A stretch of 64,000 nt of DNA from Misgurnus anguillicaudatus (lineage: Eukaryota; Chordata; Actinopteri; Cypriniformes; Cobitidae), in contig NC_073351.2 in NCBI RefSeq assembly GCF_027580225.2, positions 1,713,001 to 1,777,000 of the forward strand. The letters run 5' to 3'. This document shows positions 36,930-56,925 of the stretch, one piece after another (the first letter of the stretch is position 1; the number at the start of each line of letters is the position of its first letter). A program made the translations under genes and the position numbers. A model generated the notes under the pieces. The model saw nothing but the letters and a program-made list of their open reading frames with translations. It did not search any database and was not told the origin of the DNA.

Positions 36930-37241
36930 GCGTACAAATGACACGCAATGTGATTATCGTGCAATAGATACGCCAGTCCTTCCCATTCACTTAAATGGCG
37001 AATCGTTTTGTGTTGTTTTATTTATTGGTTTCTCATTTGTTTTCTGTTTTTTAAACCATTTTCGCTTGGGTTTAGGGTTAGATATCAGATTTGTTTAAGC
37101 AGGTTATTTAATATACAGGTTTCTCTATGTTTTTGTCTATATTTAAGCCATGGTCGCTTGAAGTTGGGGTATCATATGCATGCAAAAGCAGAATTTGGTG
37201 TATCTATTGCATGATAATCACACTGCGTGTCATTTGTACGC
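36930..37241. mobile_element. Foldback element B
   Basis: The arms start GCGTACAAATGACACGC (36,930) and end GCGTGTCATTTGTACGC (37,241), continuing inward with TGTGATTATCGTGCAATAGA mirrored by TCTATTGCATGATAATCACA. The arms are about 45 nt. The interior holds TTATTGGTTTCTC and CATTTTCGCTTGGGTTTAGG, related to the cores of the foldbacks at 39,915 and 57,439. A 68-aa frame inside (37,008-37,214) is incidental. Confidence 0.75.
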
Positions 37242-39914
37242 TTTTTGGTGAGAATGGGTAGATATATATATATATATATATAATAGAATAAATTTATGTA
37301 CAAATTTCAAAATGCTGGCCATGATTTCTAATGGTCCTACAGGTCACCCCAGTAATGAAGTGTAATAAGCTATTGTAACACCTGAATTGATTAAAACATC
37401 TTGGCTGGCAAATATGTGTATGTAAATCTCTTATACTCTAGTGAAGGATTAAGCAGATCATTCAATTTATATGAGAGTTAAATGATTAAAGTAATTTAAT
37501 GTTGAACTGAACTTACAAGTATGGTTACTTGCTAATCACATTACATAAGCCTTGTATTCAACACAAGTCATATTTGTTACAAATGTTTTAGAATTATTAC
37601 ATTATTAAATATAACATTTTACTTCTAAAATCTAGAACAACGTGTGTGTTTAACGTAATTGTTGCTAAAAATTATTTTCAACTTTACATTTAATGTGTTT
37701 TTTATGTAATCAGTTGCTTTTAAAATGTAAATAAATAAATACATTCACATACTATTTTAATTTGTTTCTTATATTACTTTATGTTTATTCATTTTAACAG
37801 ACTCATTTAAAGTGGCAAATAACATGCAAGCTATACATTTCACCAGTATGCGTGTTTGTATAGACAGTTAAACCCATAACTGGCATTTCAACCAAACAGA
37901 TGAAACTTCTAGTAATTAACATCTGTGACAAGGTCAAAAGCTGTACTTTACGCCTTGGCTAATATTAATCAATCAGTTATATAGTTATAAGAAAGACTAA
38001 AATGTTGATATTTGTCTCAGTTCACTTCATGTAGTCTAATTCACATTGATAACACAAAAAAAACCCGGCAACAATTCTCAGCATTCTCAGCTGGGTGTTA
38101 AATTTAGAATGAACGAGATTATTGGCATTTGTTGATGTTTCTGTTTTGCTAGCAGCGAAAATGTTTGTGGGTTTGATTCCCATGAAACACATAGACTGAT
38201 AAAATGTACTGTCAACAAGTCATTTTAAAGTGGATTAATTTGTTACTTTCATAAAGGTAAGGAGAGAGGGTCAAAGACACAAATTCGACTCATGTTCAAG
38301 CACAATCGTTTCCATACGTTTTTACACAAGCCCTCCTGTAAGAGGAGACAATTAATAGGAGAGGTGTGTTACAGTAGACCCGTGTGACCCATGCTTTTAT
38401 TGTCTGTCTCATTTACTGGTGTTCACCATCTAAACACTGCGGTCATTGTATGGGCAGAGCTGCTCAGAAACACAGCATTAGAGAGACAGACCCGAGAGCC
38501 CGGAGGAATGAGGTGAAATGCCATCTACACACGTGTTAGGGTTTTACACAACAAAAGCATGGAAGTGTGAATGCGAGTGTGTATTGGTTAGGTGAAAAGA
38601 AAAATACCTTTCTATGTGTGCGTGTGTGTGGGCTCTTGTATTGCGATACACCAAAAGTGTTGTCACTAGTTAAAAATGTCCTTAACAATTTAATGAAACT
38701 TGTACAACAGTGTCTTGTATGACATTAGGCTTATAGCCACTGTACTTGTTTGAAATCTCTAGCAAATCTCTTTAAACGTTAGGTTCAGAATTACGGGTAG
38801 AGTTAGGATTAGGGTTATGGTTACAGGTAACGTAGAGCTAATATTGGCGACTGATTTATTAAAACTATAGAGTTTGTGTGTCTAGCAAAAGTAAGATGCA
38901 GGTGTGTAATTAACAGACAACATCTGGAAAGCATTGGTAAATTACCCTTCAGCCTTCACTCCTGTGTCTCTGCCAGAGCCATGTACAGTATACCATTCTA
39001 AGACATAAAATACTAAACTCATAACTTTCTGAACAGAAACTTGAACAGAACTAGAGGACATGAGGGTCTTTTTTGAAGACTATATAATGAAAAGAGCAAT
39101 TGAGGGCCACTGAAATTAGAGAAGACATAAAGAACATTAGTTTTCATGTCTTCAACAGTGGAGACAACTAAACCAAAGTGTGTGACTTAATGAATAATGT
39201 CTGAATGAATGAAGGGTTGGGTTAAACGAAAGACTTGGAGAATGAAAACATCATTAGCTTAGTGAAAAACTCAATAAAACTGAATGCATAAAAAGCAAAC
39301 TTGTGGCGTGAGTGTGTGTGTGTGTGTGTGTGTGTGTTGTAATCCGTCTATCAGACTTATGATGATGAATTAGGTTTGTTCTGCTCAGGTTAATCAGAGT
39401 GAATGTGCTTCCAGCAGATCTGTGACAGTGATACATGGAGTTCAAGAGTTAGATGTGATTGCCAGACCACCCAGACCATCTCTCCAGACAAACACTGTAC
39501 AATGTGTACCACCACTCCACTGCCTCTCTTAGGACAACACCAGTGTCATGCACCACATAAAAGAGGATTCACTTGTTCCTCAGCTGGTAATGGTGGAAAA
39601 TGTGTACAGTAATGCACATAGACATATATTTCCAGCACTGCATATACATATTTAGTGTTGTTTATATGCAGTATTACAACACAACCATAACCTTTAACAA
39701 TTATAACTGATAACATGAGAGCCACTGGTGTGAAAAAATTACCAACATCTATTATCAACGCGTTTGTGCAAATAAAAGTTCTTATGCATAGTGGGGCCTT
39801 GTTTTTACCTTTTGAAATCCTATTACTTAGGCCAGCACTCTTAAAGTTTGATTACAGATATATTGAGTGAAGCCTGCTCTTACAGTATCTTCATTCATCA
39901 ACATCTATTATCTA
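37242..39914. other. Non-coding stretch with two microsatellites
   Basis: (TA)n at 37,262-37,283 and (GT)n at 39,312-39,338. Nothing else is recognised. The frames near 39,250-39,760 have no domain signature. Confidence 0.45.
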
Positions 39915-40362
39915 CCCAGTCTCACGAGGTTTTCGTAATTTTTTTTATTATTTTTTCGTGATATTATCACGAATTTCCATGTTTTTTCGTGATCGTATAA
40001 CGAATTCCTGTTTTCGTGTGATTGTCACGTATTGGTTGCTCAACTGTTTTGTCCTATTTTCTTACCATTGTCGCTTCGGTTTAGGGTTCGATTTACATAA
40101 AATGACATCCCTACCCAAACCCAACTCTAACCCTAACGCCAGGCGACATATAAAAAAATAAATCAGATAAAAAAAATAAAAAACAATATATAAAGTGACA
40201 TTCTAATGCAAGCACCAAGTCTAACCCTAAACCGAAGCGACAATGGTTTAAAACAGTTGAGTAACCAATACGTGATAATCATACGAAAACAGGAATTCGT
40301 TATACGATCACGAAAAAAGTAAAAAATGACGTGACTATATAATGAAATTTTGTGAGACTGGG
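39915..40362. mobile_element. Foldback element A
   Basis: The outer ends CCCAGTCTCAC and GTGAGACTGGG are inverted repeats. Inner arms with CGTATAACGAATTCCTG (left) and CAGGAATTCGTTATACG (right) extend the palindrome. The core at about 40,028-40,140 (CGTATTGGTTG, TATTTTCTTACCATTGTCGC) closely matches foldback C at 57,721-57,830. The arms of A and C differ, apart from the symmetric core. It is non-coding and its mobilising enzyme is unknown. Confidence 0.75.
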
Positions 40363-40668
40363 CTGCTACTATCAACATCTTGTCTATTTGTACAACATTG
40401 TCGACCACTTTTAACTTTTCAATTAATGTCATGAATAGCTAAAGTGTTAGGTTAAAAGTTTCATAAAATAATTATTTGTATTTTGAAGAAATTTTTACTC
40501 TCACATAACCAAAAGACCAGGGGCCTCATTTATAAAGTGTGTGTATTCAAAAAATCTATGGAAAGTTAATATTTTCATATTCATATTCACATCTGAAAGT
40601 GAGGCCCTTTTGAGAAATGAGTTTCTGTGCAACATTATGAATAAATGTGGCCCCAGAACATCAAACAC

Positions 40669-40956
40669 TAAAAATGCACCAATATATCGGCCTTTAATCA
40701 GTATCAACAAATAAAAGCATCTTTTCCCCATTGTCAGACATCAGCTGAGGGGGTTGGGGGGGGGGGGGGGTTGTAGAACGCTCATACTGAGTGATTATTT
40801 TTAATTCCAGTTTGTACGCTTTCTGCTTCTAGGATTTTATGACATAATAGTTTGAAACTATTTTCAACTTTTTCACTGATAGTGAGATAAAAGAAACTAT
40901 CAGTATCGGTAGATGTTAAGTTTTCGAATACCGGCATTTGTATCGGTGCATCCCTA
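40669..40956. mobile_element. hAT-type MITE with ATCGGTGCATCCCTA end
   Basis: The right end TATCGGTGCATCCCTA and the degenerate left end TAAAAATGCACCAATATATC form terminal inverted repeats. The flanks TCAAACAC and CCAAACAG agree at 6 of 8 positions, compatible with an old 8-bp duplication. The interior includes a 15-nt G run at 40,756-40,770. No transposase. Confidence 0.65.
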
Positions 40957-40964
40957 CCAAACAG

Positions 40965-42779
40965 CACATGAACCGTTCATCTTCCCACCTGAGCTGAATG
41001 ATTTACAGAACATTACGGCTCAAATAACTTGAACTAGGCCACCAGCAACTGCATGCCCTTCATTTAGTGATATATGGGCAAGGCCTGATTTTATTCACTG
41101 CCAATTGATTGAATTGTAGACAGGAAACCACCAGAGCTGGTGAGAGAAAATGTAAATCATTTAAAAGAAGAAAAGAAAACGTGTGAGAACTCATTTTTAA
41201 TAGGAATTGGATTACGAAAGTGCTTAAAGTAATTCAATAAATTGATTTGAAGCTGCAGGGATTCCAGGGAAAAGACAGTAACCCATCTATTTATACCAGT
41301 TAAGGTTTATAAGAAAGGCAACGATACATCTGTGTGCTCATCTCTGAATGCACGGCTTTGTGAAGCAGTGAGGGTCTCTGTGGAGGCTGGTGAAATATCT
41401 CACCCTGAGAGGACGTCTGTGGGGCGTTTGCGCCATGTCTTGCCCAATAACCTCTGGAGGGGTTTTCAGAATACAAGAATGTTGTGATTTCATCCAGGCT
41501 TTCCAACCACCGTCAACAGGTCACTTCAGCTCAGACTCTATAAAGATACTTCCTCTGAGATCGTCGTCACCGAACGGCCACCCACACACACCCAGCACAC
41601 TGGCCTGTCCAAACAACATCTGTCTCTGTCTTAATCACTCCTGAAACACACACACGCCGAAAGGAAAATGTGCCTGTAGAATTGTATGGCATAAGGATCC
41701 AAAAGAGAGAAAGACAGCAAGACAGACAGACAGACAGACAGACAGTTTAAGCCTTAAAAAAAGACTCCTGGCATGACAGGACCCAATCAGACATCCTCCC
41801 CTCCGGCTCACTCAGACTCATCTCTGGTTTTAATCAGCGTGACCCTGCGTTCGCTCTCTAAAAGCTCTGCTGCAGACATTAGGAGAGAGACAGGGTTACG
41901 CCCGCTGGGTTCTCCAAGGCTCCTGATCCCTCCCTGCACTATTATCTGCACAGACCTGAGAAAGCCATGGCAATATTCCCTTGGGCATGTCTGCACATCT
42001 CTGACTGGCGCTCCAAGAAAACCACCATCTACGCAGCACACGACTTATTTCAAAAGTTTGATATCACCTCCTGGGTTGAGAGTAGAAAGCGCTGCAGCCA
42101 GTATTGAACTATGTTCATCAAGACGAAATTCAATTTTACCAAGAAGCAGTGATCCAAAGCAGTAAGGTACAACCTATAGCGTAACCGATGAACTCAATCA
42201 AATCTGATGTTATCAGCAGTTATATAAAATGTTTATAACTGGAGAAAATATATAATAGAATGGGATAAATAATAATGAAGACTATAAGCTCAGAGAAGGG
42301 TTTGTCTAGTAAAACCAATTACAAATTCAATTTGATTCTAATTGAAACACTTTTTTACCAGCATCATTCAGAACACAGACATTGACCTCCAACTACAGCC
42401 GAAAGTAAAGAGTTTTGATTTGTGTCACAAGATTTGATTTGTGAAATGTCACTGTAATCTGAATGTACAGTATTTACTGCATAGTAAACATAGTAATCAG
42501 ATTACAGTTACATTTTCTAAAAAAAAAACTTTTTTTAAGCACTGCTTGACTGCACAGTAGTTCCTGTTTCTGTTGTCAGTGATGACTTATGTGAGCCACC
42601 TGCTGGTGCATGCGCAAAAAACACGTCTACAATCTCCTCAGATTGTACACAGATTGAATCGCAGCTAGTTATGACAATGCTCCCCGCGGGGAAAGTCTTG
42701 TAAGCTAAAATGTGCTTAAAATCTGTGGTTGATATGATTGCAGTTGTGAGTTTTCTAGATGTTCCGGAAACTGTAGAAG
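40965..42779. other. Non-coding stretch, nothing recognised
   Basis: Contains a (GACA)n run at 41,721-41,745. The 130-aa frame at 41,773-42,165 is Ser/Pro-rich with no domain and no splice context that I can defend. Higher GC at 41,770-42,060 is the only noticeable property. Confidence 0.4.
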
Positions 42780-43685
42780 TTAAAGAAATAGTCCATTTTC
42801 TAAAAAAATTATAATTTACTCACCACCATTGTAATCCAAAATGTTGGTGTCTTTCTTTGTTCAGTCGGGAAGAAATGTTTTTTGGGGAAAGCATTGCAGG
42901 ATTTTTCTAGTTTTAATGGACTTTAATAGAGCCAAACGCTTAATACTTAACCCAACACTGAAACAGTTCAAAGGACTATAAACGATCCCAAACGAGGCAT
43001 AAGGGTCTTATCTAGCAAAACGATGGTCATTTTTGACAAGAAAAAAAAATGCACTTTTTAACCACAACTTCTCGTCTAGGTCCGATCCTGTGATACGCCA
43101 GTGCGACCTAATGTAAATGCGTAGTGACGTAGGGAGGTCACGTGTTACATATATGAAACGCACATTTGTGGACCATTATAAACAATAAACTGACACAAAG
43201 ACATTAATCAGTATCATTCCACATACAACAATGTCAGAACGGTCCTCTTTCTCCACACTTGTAAACACTGGGGTGGAGTTTCGCGTTCGTCCTCTGTGAC
43301 CTCTTGACGTCACGACGCATCGCGCGAGGCCACGCTGGCGCACCACAGGACCGGAGATAGACGAGAAGCCGCGGTCCAAAAGTGCATATTTGTTATTTTT
43401 CTTGTCAAAAATGACAATCGTTTTGCTAGATAAGACCCTTATGCCTCGTTTGGGATCGTTTATAGTCATTTGAAACTCCGTTGAAAAAAACTGTTAAGTG
43501 TTGAGTTAAGTATTAAATGTTGGGCTTTATTAAAGGCCATTAAAATGAGAAAAATCCTGCAATGTTTTCCTCAAAAAACATAATTTCTTCTCGACTGATC
43601 TAAGAAAGACATCAACATTTTGGATGACATGATGGTGAGTAAATTATCTGGATTTTTCTTTTAAGAAACTGGACCATTCCTTTAA
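42780..43685. mobile_element. TTAA-ended foldback element
   Basis: A 906-bp palindromic element starting TTAAAGAAATAGTCC and ending GGACCATTCCTTTAA, with arms of about 290 nt. Conspicuous inner matches are CCCAAACGAGGCATAAGGGT against ACCCTTATGCCTCGTTTGGG and AGTGCATATTTG near the middle. TTAA at both ends suggests a piggyBac-type target site. The 97-aa minus-strand frame inside is a by-product of the arms. Confidence 0.75.
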
Positions 43686-43792
43686 CAGATAAATAGTCAC
43701 AATGTCCCTTCTCAATCTCTTGCAGACAAATTTAAAGTGATGTTAGCTGTATACATTTTTGCCTTGTTTAGTTTCACTTGAGGAGAAAAATT

Positions 43793-43862
43793 TACGTTGA
43801 AACAACATACTTTTTAGGTATTAACAATTAAGTATTTTTTTAAGTTGATCCAACTTTTCACT
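43793..43862 (-). mobile_element. Fragment of the 4911-type MITE
   Basis: Reverse complement of the interior of the element at 4911-5098: GTTGAAACAACATACTTTTT and AAGTTGATCCAACTTTT align over about 65 nt with few mismatches. The terminal TACACTRTAAAAA sequences are absent. Confidence 0.65.
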
Positions 43863-44379
43863 TTTGGGACATCCCACCATTTGGTTTTGTAACTTTTAAA
43901 AATGAATCTTAATTTTTTATCTTTTATAAATACTATATCTAACAACACGCATTGAAATGTACATTGGTCAATCTCAGGCAACTTTTAAAATGTTATTAAC
44001 AAACTAATATGCACACTATTATATCAATGGACCAGAGAATGCAACTTACTGTATTCTTCCTGATTGGTGATGTGGACAAAAAGATTATCATAATTCCTCC
44101 CACTTGGACTCACAGCCTGTAAATTAATCCCTGTTAGCATTGCATTGTGAATTTTTCAAACATGGTAAGGAGCGTCACATTTCCGGCTGATGTCAGAGGT
44201 ATTCATTCATTTTAAAAGTAACCCTCCCAGTTCTGTTTTTCATACAGTGCTTTAAGTTGTGAGACGAAGTCAATCAATTTGTCAGACCCCATTCGGGATT
44301 ATGGTGTTCGCTCTGAATTGTCCAAACAGATATAGCTCTCAAAATGTTTGCTATGATTAAAATTTAACTCGATCCGATT

Positions 44380-44530
44380 TTTTTATGTCGGACAAGAAAC
44401 CCCTTCAGAAGGACATTTCCAAACAATTCGAAGTCCATCATTCTACAATGAGGAGGATAATTTTGCAATGTTGTCAAGAAGAGTAGGCCAAAATTCCTCT
44501 ATAACGCTGTGGGAGACTGAAAATGTCAAC
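44380..44530 (+). pseudogene. Tc1-like transposase fragment, internally deleted
   Basis: One reading gives KKPLQKDISKQFEVHHSTMR, like the helix-turn-helix DNA-binding start of Tc1 transposases. It is followed directly by CQEE, a stop, and AKIPL-RCGRL, like the family's C-terminus. The catalytic DD(34)E region between them is missing. The fragment is short and assigned by motif order only. Confidence 0.45.
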
Positions 44531-51602
<7,072 letters not shown>

Positions 51603-51737
51603 TACACTGTAAAAAAACAATGCAGCATGAAGTTAAAACAACTTGGTTTTGCAAGTCAATTCAACCTTATATTTTAATATTTATTAAAGTAACATAAAAA
51701 GTACATGTTGTCAAAAGTGCTGCATTTTTACAGTGTA
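51603..51737. mobile_element. MITE with TACACTGTAAAAA termini
   Basis: Opens TACACTGTAAAAAAAC and closes GCATTTTTACAGTGTA. It is 135 bp, AT-rich and non-coding. The termini match the element at 4911-5098, while the interior differs apart from a loosely similar CAACTT motif. Confidence 0.7.
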
Positions 51738-53786
51738 GTTCCTTGTTAATTATTTAGTCATTATTAACTACTACATGCTGTGTACCTCATGAAGAAGTAT
51801 ACGTAACTAATACTTATTTAAAATAACTATAAATTAACTACTTTAAAATAAATTATTCAAATAAACAAGCCATGCATTAACATATTCCATCTCATGAGAA
51901 TGGTCAGAGTATTTTCAAAGGAAGTAGGAACATTTAGGTAAAACCTGAATAGTTACTAATAAACTACCATGTTTTTTTGCATTATAATACTCAGGGTCGG
52001 CGTCAAGGGGGGGCATTCGCGAGCCGTGCCCCCAAAACAGGTTGTTGTGCCCCCTACACAGTTTTATAATAATTTAATATATATATATCAAGAATAATTA
52101 AAATAAATGACTTTTAATGTAATCAAATGAGAAAAATATAGTTTATATATGCTTTTTTAAATTAAAATAGACCTGTTTCTCTGATTGGTTGTATTGCGGC
52201 ATCTTTACGTCTTTAGCATATTAATGTGACTTGATACTAGCAACCTGTTTTTTCGCGGCATTTATGGATCGTGTAAAATATGGATATTAGAACATTTAGA
52301 ATGAACCAGCACCGCCTGCTCCATCTGACTTCATGCAAACACCGATTGGCTCAAACTCAGAGATTAGAAGTCGATGAGGAATTTATCATGTATGTTACAA
52401 AACAACCATCTTTATACCATGTAACACTTTTCACCTACTCTAAAAATGTCTATTGTTTTGCCATGATTTTCTTAATAGTTAATATAAAAAAAACCTTCTT
52501 TTAATGGATTAATTTAATTTATATAGTAATTTGGAACATTTTGTCCTAATAAGTTACAATATTTAGTCTTTTCTTTGGTTATAGGTAATAAATGATTCAA
52601 AGCTTTTTGAAAGTAAACAAAATTGGTTAAAATTGTATTATTAATAGTAAACAGGATCATACAGTATATAGCCTGTGTTGGCATAAGTGTTTAGGAAAAC
52701 TAAGAATTTATGGTGTGTAGAGATTAAATTTACTAGATGGCATCTATTGCTTGCACATGTGAGTAATATCATGTGTGTGTGTGTGTGCTCTCACTGTGTG
52801 AGACGGTTTGTGGAGTACAGCTGTGCATTACGACAAACACTGAGGAGCCAAGACCATATCACTCAAATCGCAACTTCAACACAAATGGATTTTGTCAGAG
52901 CACGCCAAGTTCATTAAAAGAAGCGGGAGCGAGACGCTGTACAGCTGTGTTCATGTGCTCACTCTTCTACAGCAGCAGAGGGGCTTTGATGGGGGGTGTG
53001 ATTGTGTGTTGTATGTCTGTGTGTGAGTTTATTTGCCAGGGCCATTTCCTAGCCATAGTATGTGTTTGTATGTACAGAAGACTGAGCTCCATTTAAAATA
53101 ACAAATATCTGAAGAATTCAGCCTCTATGTATATGTACATAAACATGACTGTATAAATCTATACAAGTGTACCATATTCTCTATGTATCATGCTTCTATA
53201 TATAGCACACTTTGTTTCAGGTCCATTTTGAGATTAACAAAGCAAAGTGGATCAAAATCTTTCCTAAATGTTGTCCTAAAAAAATCAATACCCAAAACCT
53301 CCTTGTCTTCGGACAACTTTGATGAATCTTTTTGATCCACTTCAAATGTTGTCTTCGTATAATTTCAAATATATTAACAATAACCAGTTTAATGCATCAT
53401 ATAGTCCATCAGATGTACTCTACAACATATTTAATTCAAAGAAGCTTAAGCACTTCTGTTTGGAGAACTGCTGCAACTTCACTGCCATGATTGTGCCCCG
53501 AGAGAATTTTCCCTTAAATATACAGCAGTTGTCCTGCTGTCACTACACATCAATCAGTACAAATCCTGATACACATTATGTTTCAATGCCCACTACACCA
53601 TTGTCTCTTACATACTTGTACATTTATTTTGACAGCATTATTTGAAAACAAAGTAAGCAAACTCTATATCAACATACAAATATTTGGCTACTGACACATT
53701 GAATTTTTGAGTTTGACTGACACATTTTGGAACTGGAAATTTTCGCCCAGTTTCATTAGTGCTGCTTTAACACAACAAGAATCATT
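51738..53786. other. Non-coding stretch, minor repeats
   Basis: CAGGGTCGGCGTCAAGGGGG at 51,991 resembles a DNA-transposon left end, but no right end is found. A short inverted repeat pairs AGTGGATCAAAAT (about 53,246) with TTTTTGATCCACTT (about 53,329). Nothing coding is recognised. Confidence 0.4.
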
Positions 53787-53794
53787 CATGTAGT

Positions 53795-53965
53795 CCAGGA
53801 GGGGGGATCCCTGGGTCACTGTTAGTTCCAACCCTAATCAAACACACCTGAATTTCATTTCCAAGTAATCCTGAAGACTTTAATTAGATTTTTCAGGTGT
53901 GTTTAATTAGGGTTGGAACTAAACTGCAGGACAGTGGCCCTCCAGGACCAGGTCTCCCCACCTCT
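53795..53965. mobile_element. Palindromic hAT-type MITE
   Basis: Internal arms AGTTCCAACCCTAATCAAAC and ACACACCTGAA are mirrored by TTCAGGTGTG and TTTAATTAGGGTTGGAACT. The flanks CATGTAGT (53,787-53,794) and TATGTAGT (53,966-53,973) agree at 7 of 8 positions, consistent with an 8-bp duplication. I recognise this as a widespread teleost MITE. Confidence 0.75.
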
Positions 53966-54281
53966 TATGTAGTAGTAATTTGATGTACTCAAATTAATCA
54001 AGTTATTTGATCTGATCAAATTTTTTAATAAGGGTTGAATAAACTTATTTAACTTGCTGCTATCAACCTAGAAAATCTGAAAAAGATCAACCCAGTAACT
54101 TAGTTTTGGTAAACCATTCTCTACAAGCACATGAAAAAATAGGTTGTCAAGATTTGGCTCTCCTTATGATGTCATAAGGAGCTCTTATTATAATAATACC
54201 ACCCCTTAATCCAACCACAGCATTGCCATTTATTGCAGAGAGAAAAGAATTTACCGAACAATTGAGTTTCAATTTCAACAA

Positions 54282-54499
54282 ACCACCATCATTGTGATCT
54301 GTGTTTGCACTTTATCCGCTCATGTGCATTTTAAAGGACACACCCAAAACGGCACATTTTTGCACACACCTACAAATTTTAACATGCTATAATAAATTAT
54401 TTATATGGTATTTTGAGCTAAAACTTCACATATGTGCTCTGGGGACACCAAAGATTTATTTGACATCTTAAAAAAGTCCTGTGCCATGGCCCCTTTAAG
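54282..54499 (+). repeat. Interspersed repeat, copy 1
   Basis: Matches 59,399-59,612 in the same orientation. Shared blocks are ACCATCATTGTGATC, GGTATTTTGAGCTAAAACTT and GGACACCAAAGA/GAACACCAAAGA, and both end in CCCCTTTAA. It is a non-coding teleost repeat with no visible termini other than the TTAA-like end. Confidence 0.7.
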
Positions 54500-55890
54500 T
54501 TGTGCTTGCTTTAACAGCATAAAGTAAATAATATGTTTAAATGACTAAAAAGGTGAAAAATGTTACAGGAACAGAATACTTAAAAATTTAAGTTAGTAGA
54601 ACTTAGTCATTTAGTTTACACTACTATATATATATTCAATTACACTGAGCATTGGAGTTTACAGTGTTCTGTAGTGGCCCCATACTTATGAGCATAGCGT
54701 GCATTTGTTAATACACGTTGTAGACAAAAATCTCCTACATTCATCTGATAATTCTATTAACCTCAGCTTTTATGCTAGATCAAATTGGGGTGGCAAGGCA
54801 CGGATAACCTTGCATGCCCCGCATGCTGCTGTCAGACTGAACAAGACCAGGCAAAATCACAGTCCAGTTTTTTCTGGTCTTGTTCTTATTCATTCTGACA
54901 GTAGTAATGCTCCATCAGTAATCTGACACACACTTTACCCATCCAACCATCTCTACTCTGGCTTTACACACAAAAGCATGTGAGGAATGCCCACTACGGC
55001 TGAAAGTGGGTGGGGTCACTGTTGCAGCTATAACACTAGCCAGAGCCCTTGTGTCCCCAACCAAGTATGGCACAGGCCACCCTCACAGCACAGGGTTGCA
55101 GTTTATTTATACAGCTTTAGCAGACTATCGAACTAGGGCGAAAAGGGTCTTTACCCCCTTTCCCTATATCCTGTCACAACTGCTTTCTTTCTACTGCAGA
55201 AATTTGTTCATGCAAACGTCAAAGGAACAAAACTACTTTACTAAAGTAGTTATATGATGCGATTTCATGTTTTCCTTAGTCTTTGGAGTGTTTAAAGCTG
55301 TTTGTGCATGTAGAAGATCTGTAAAGTTGCAAAGATTGAAGTCTCAAAAACAAAGAGATATTCTTTCTGAAAGTGAAGGCTCATCCACGCCATTCTAAAA
55401 CGCCTCATTCAAACACACACCAAAAATATCCACGTTGCTGTGTGAGAAGACTGGCATAACATTGGCCAAATGTATACACAAAGAAAGAAGGTGTAAGTTT
55501 TATTCTTGCTGTAGTATTGTTACTGCAGTTACCTTGTAGTAGAGATGTTGTGCTTTGGGAGCTGATATTTCAAATATTTTAGGGGTGTACATTTACATCT
55601 TACAGTTAAGGTATTCGGCCAATCACAATGCACTGGATAGCTGGCCATTCACGCTTTTCAGAACAATGAGGTTTGTAAACATTTACTTGTTTCAGAAAGG
55701 CGGGGCATAGACAACCAACAATAATATTGTATGTGAAAAATAATGTGTTATTTTAACTTTAAACTGCAAAACACATCACATACACATCATTATGTTCTTT
55801 GGGATAGAGATGGGACCCAGCTAGGTCTTATGTAGGTCTCTTAGCACAGATGGGTTGATGATTGAGCCTTAATGGGCTCCATATAGGGCT
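54500..55890. other. Non-coding stretch, nothing recognised
   Basis: The short frames at 54,699-54,926 and 55,006-55,257 have no domain signature. No RNA gene or repeat boundary is seen. Confidence 0.4.
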
Positions 55891-55899
55891 CATATGGGT

Positions 55900-55960
55900 T
55901 ACATTTAGGCATTTAGCAGACGCTTTTGACCAAATCGACTTACAAAGATTAGGAAACAAT
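55900..55960 (+). repeat. SINE-like fragment
   Basis: ACATTTAGGCATTTAGCAGA followed by CGCTTTTGACCAAATCGACTTACAAAG is a common teleost short-repeat motif. It is truncated on both sides. Confidence 0.6.
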
Positions 55961-56735
55961 AAAAGCGATGTGTCATTGTGAGGCAATAGTAAAAAAATAT
56001 GCTAATAACAAGATACAAGTATTCACTATTTCTAAACAATACCTGTTGAGAGAAAAGAAAGAGTTAGTTTAGGTATTGAAGATAAAACATCTCCCCCTGT
56101 GTCAGACTTTTCACAGTTTGGTTTAGGGAGAACAAGAATAAGTCACTGGTCTGTGTATATTTTTGGGGTTGGCACTGTTTCAAGAACCAGAGTCCCGACC
56201 CCGACCAGTGGGCTTAACACTAAAAATCGATACCCACCGAGTGTCATCAATAACTGGTTGAGTAAGGGGAGATGGGAAAGAACCTGCACCAGCCATCTCC
56301 CTGATGCCTGTCTAGGCTTCATTCTACTCTTCCTCAGAAACCTCAGGAGGAGGGCCAAGCATATGATAACATTATGCTATACTTAATCTTTTATTCTTCA
56401 CTCTGTGTTTGGGAATGAATAGCCAGATTTTTGGGTTTTATTAGTCTTGTTTTAGAGTTATGGCCTCGTTCAGTAGACTGTATTTTTATTTACTGAAAAG
56501 GGAGAAGAGAAAGAAATGCGGGCCATATCTGTGTCAAGTATTTGAGGGTTTTGGAGATGGAGGAGGAGGGTTTTTAATAGTTTTTTAAATGTTTCAGAAG
56601 ATGTGGCAGACCGGATTGCAATAGAAAGGTCATTCCACCAGCAGGGAGAAGTGTAGAAAAATTAGCAGGAATATTATTTAGTGCCCCCTCAGTTCTGTAA
56701 GTGAGTTATAGCGACTTGTACCTGATAAACACTTC

Positions 56736-56925
56736 AGTCGGTAGCCAGTGGAGAGAGAGAGATGAAGAGCTGCGTTACACGAACCATATTGGGCTCCTGG
56801 AAGATGAGCCGAGCTGCTGCGTTCTGAACTAATTGGTGTGGTTTAATAGACCATACAAGAAGGCCAGCAAGAAGAGCATTGCAGTAGTCCAGCTGGGAGA
56901 TTACAAGGGTCTGTCTGTTACAGTA
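56736..56925 (-). pseudogene. LINE reverse transcriptase C-terminal fragment
   Basis: The minus-strand frame reads SQLDYCNALLAGLLVWSIKP, then HQLVQNAAARLIF, then VTQLFISLSPLATD. The LDYCNALLAG and VQNAAARL motifs are typical of the C-terminal part of L2/Rex-like fish LINE ORF2. It is bounded by non-coding sequence on both sides, with no YADD or endonuclease nearby, so it is a short relic. It differs from the LINEs at 11-16 kb. Confidence 0.65.

Noticed and set aside
41773..42165. 130-aa frame as a host gene
   Set aside because: Ser/Pro-rich composition without a domain, no acceptor/donor pattern, and overlap by a comparable minus-strand frame. Length alone is not evidence.
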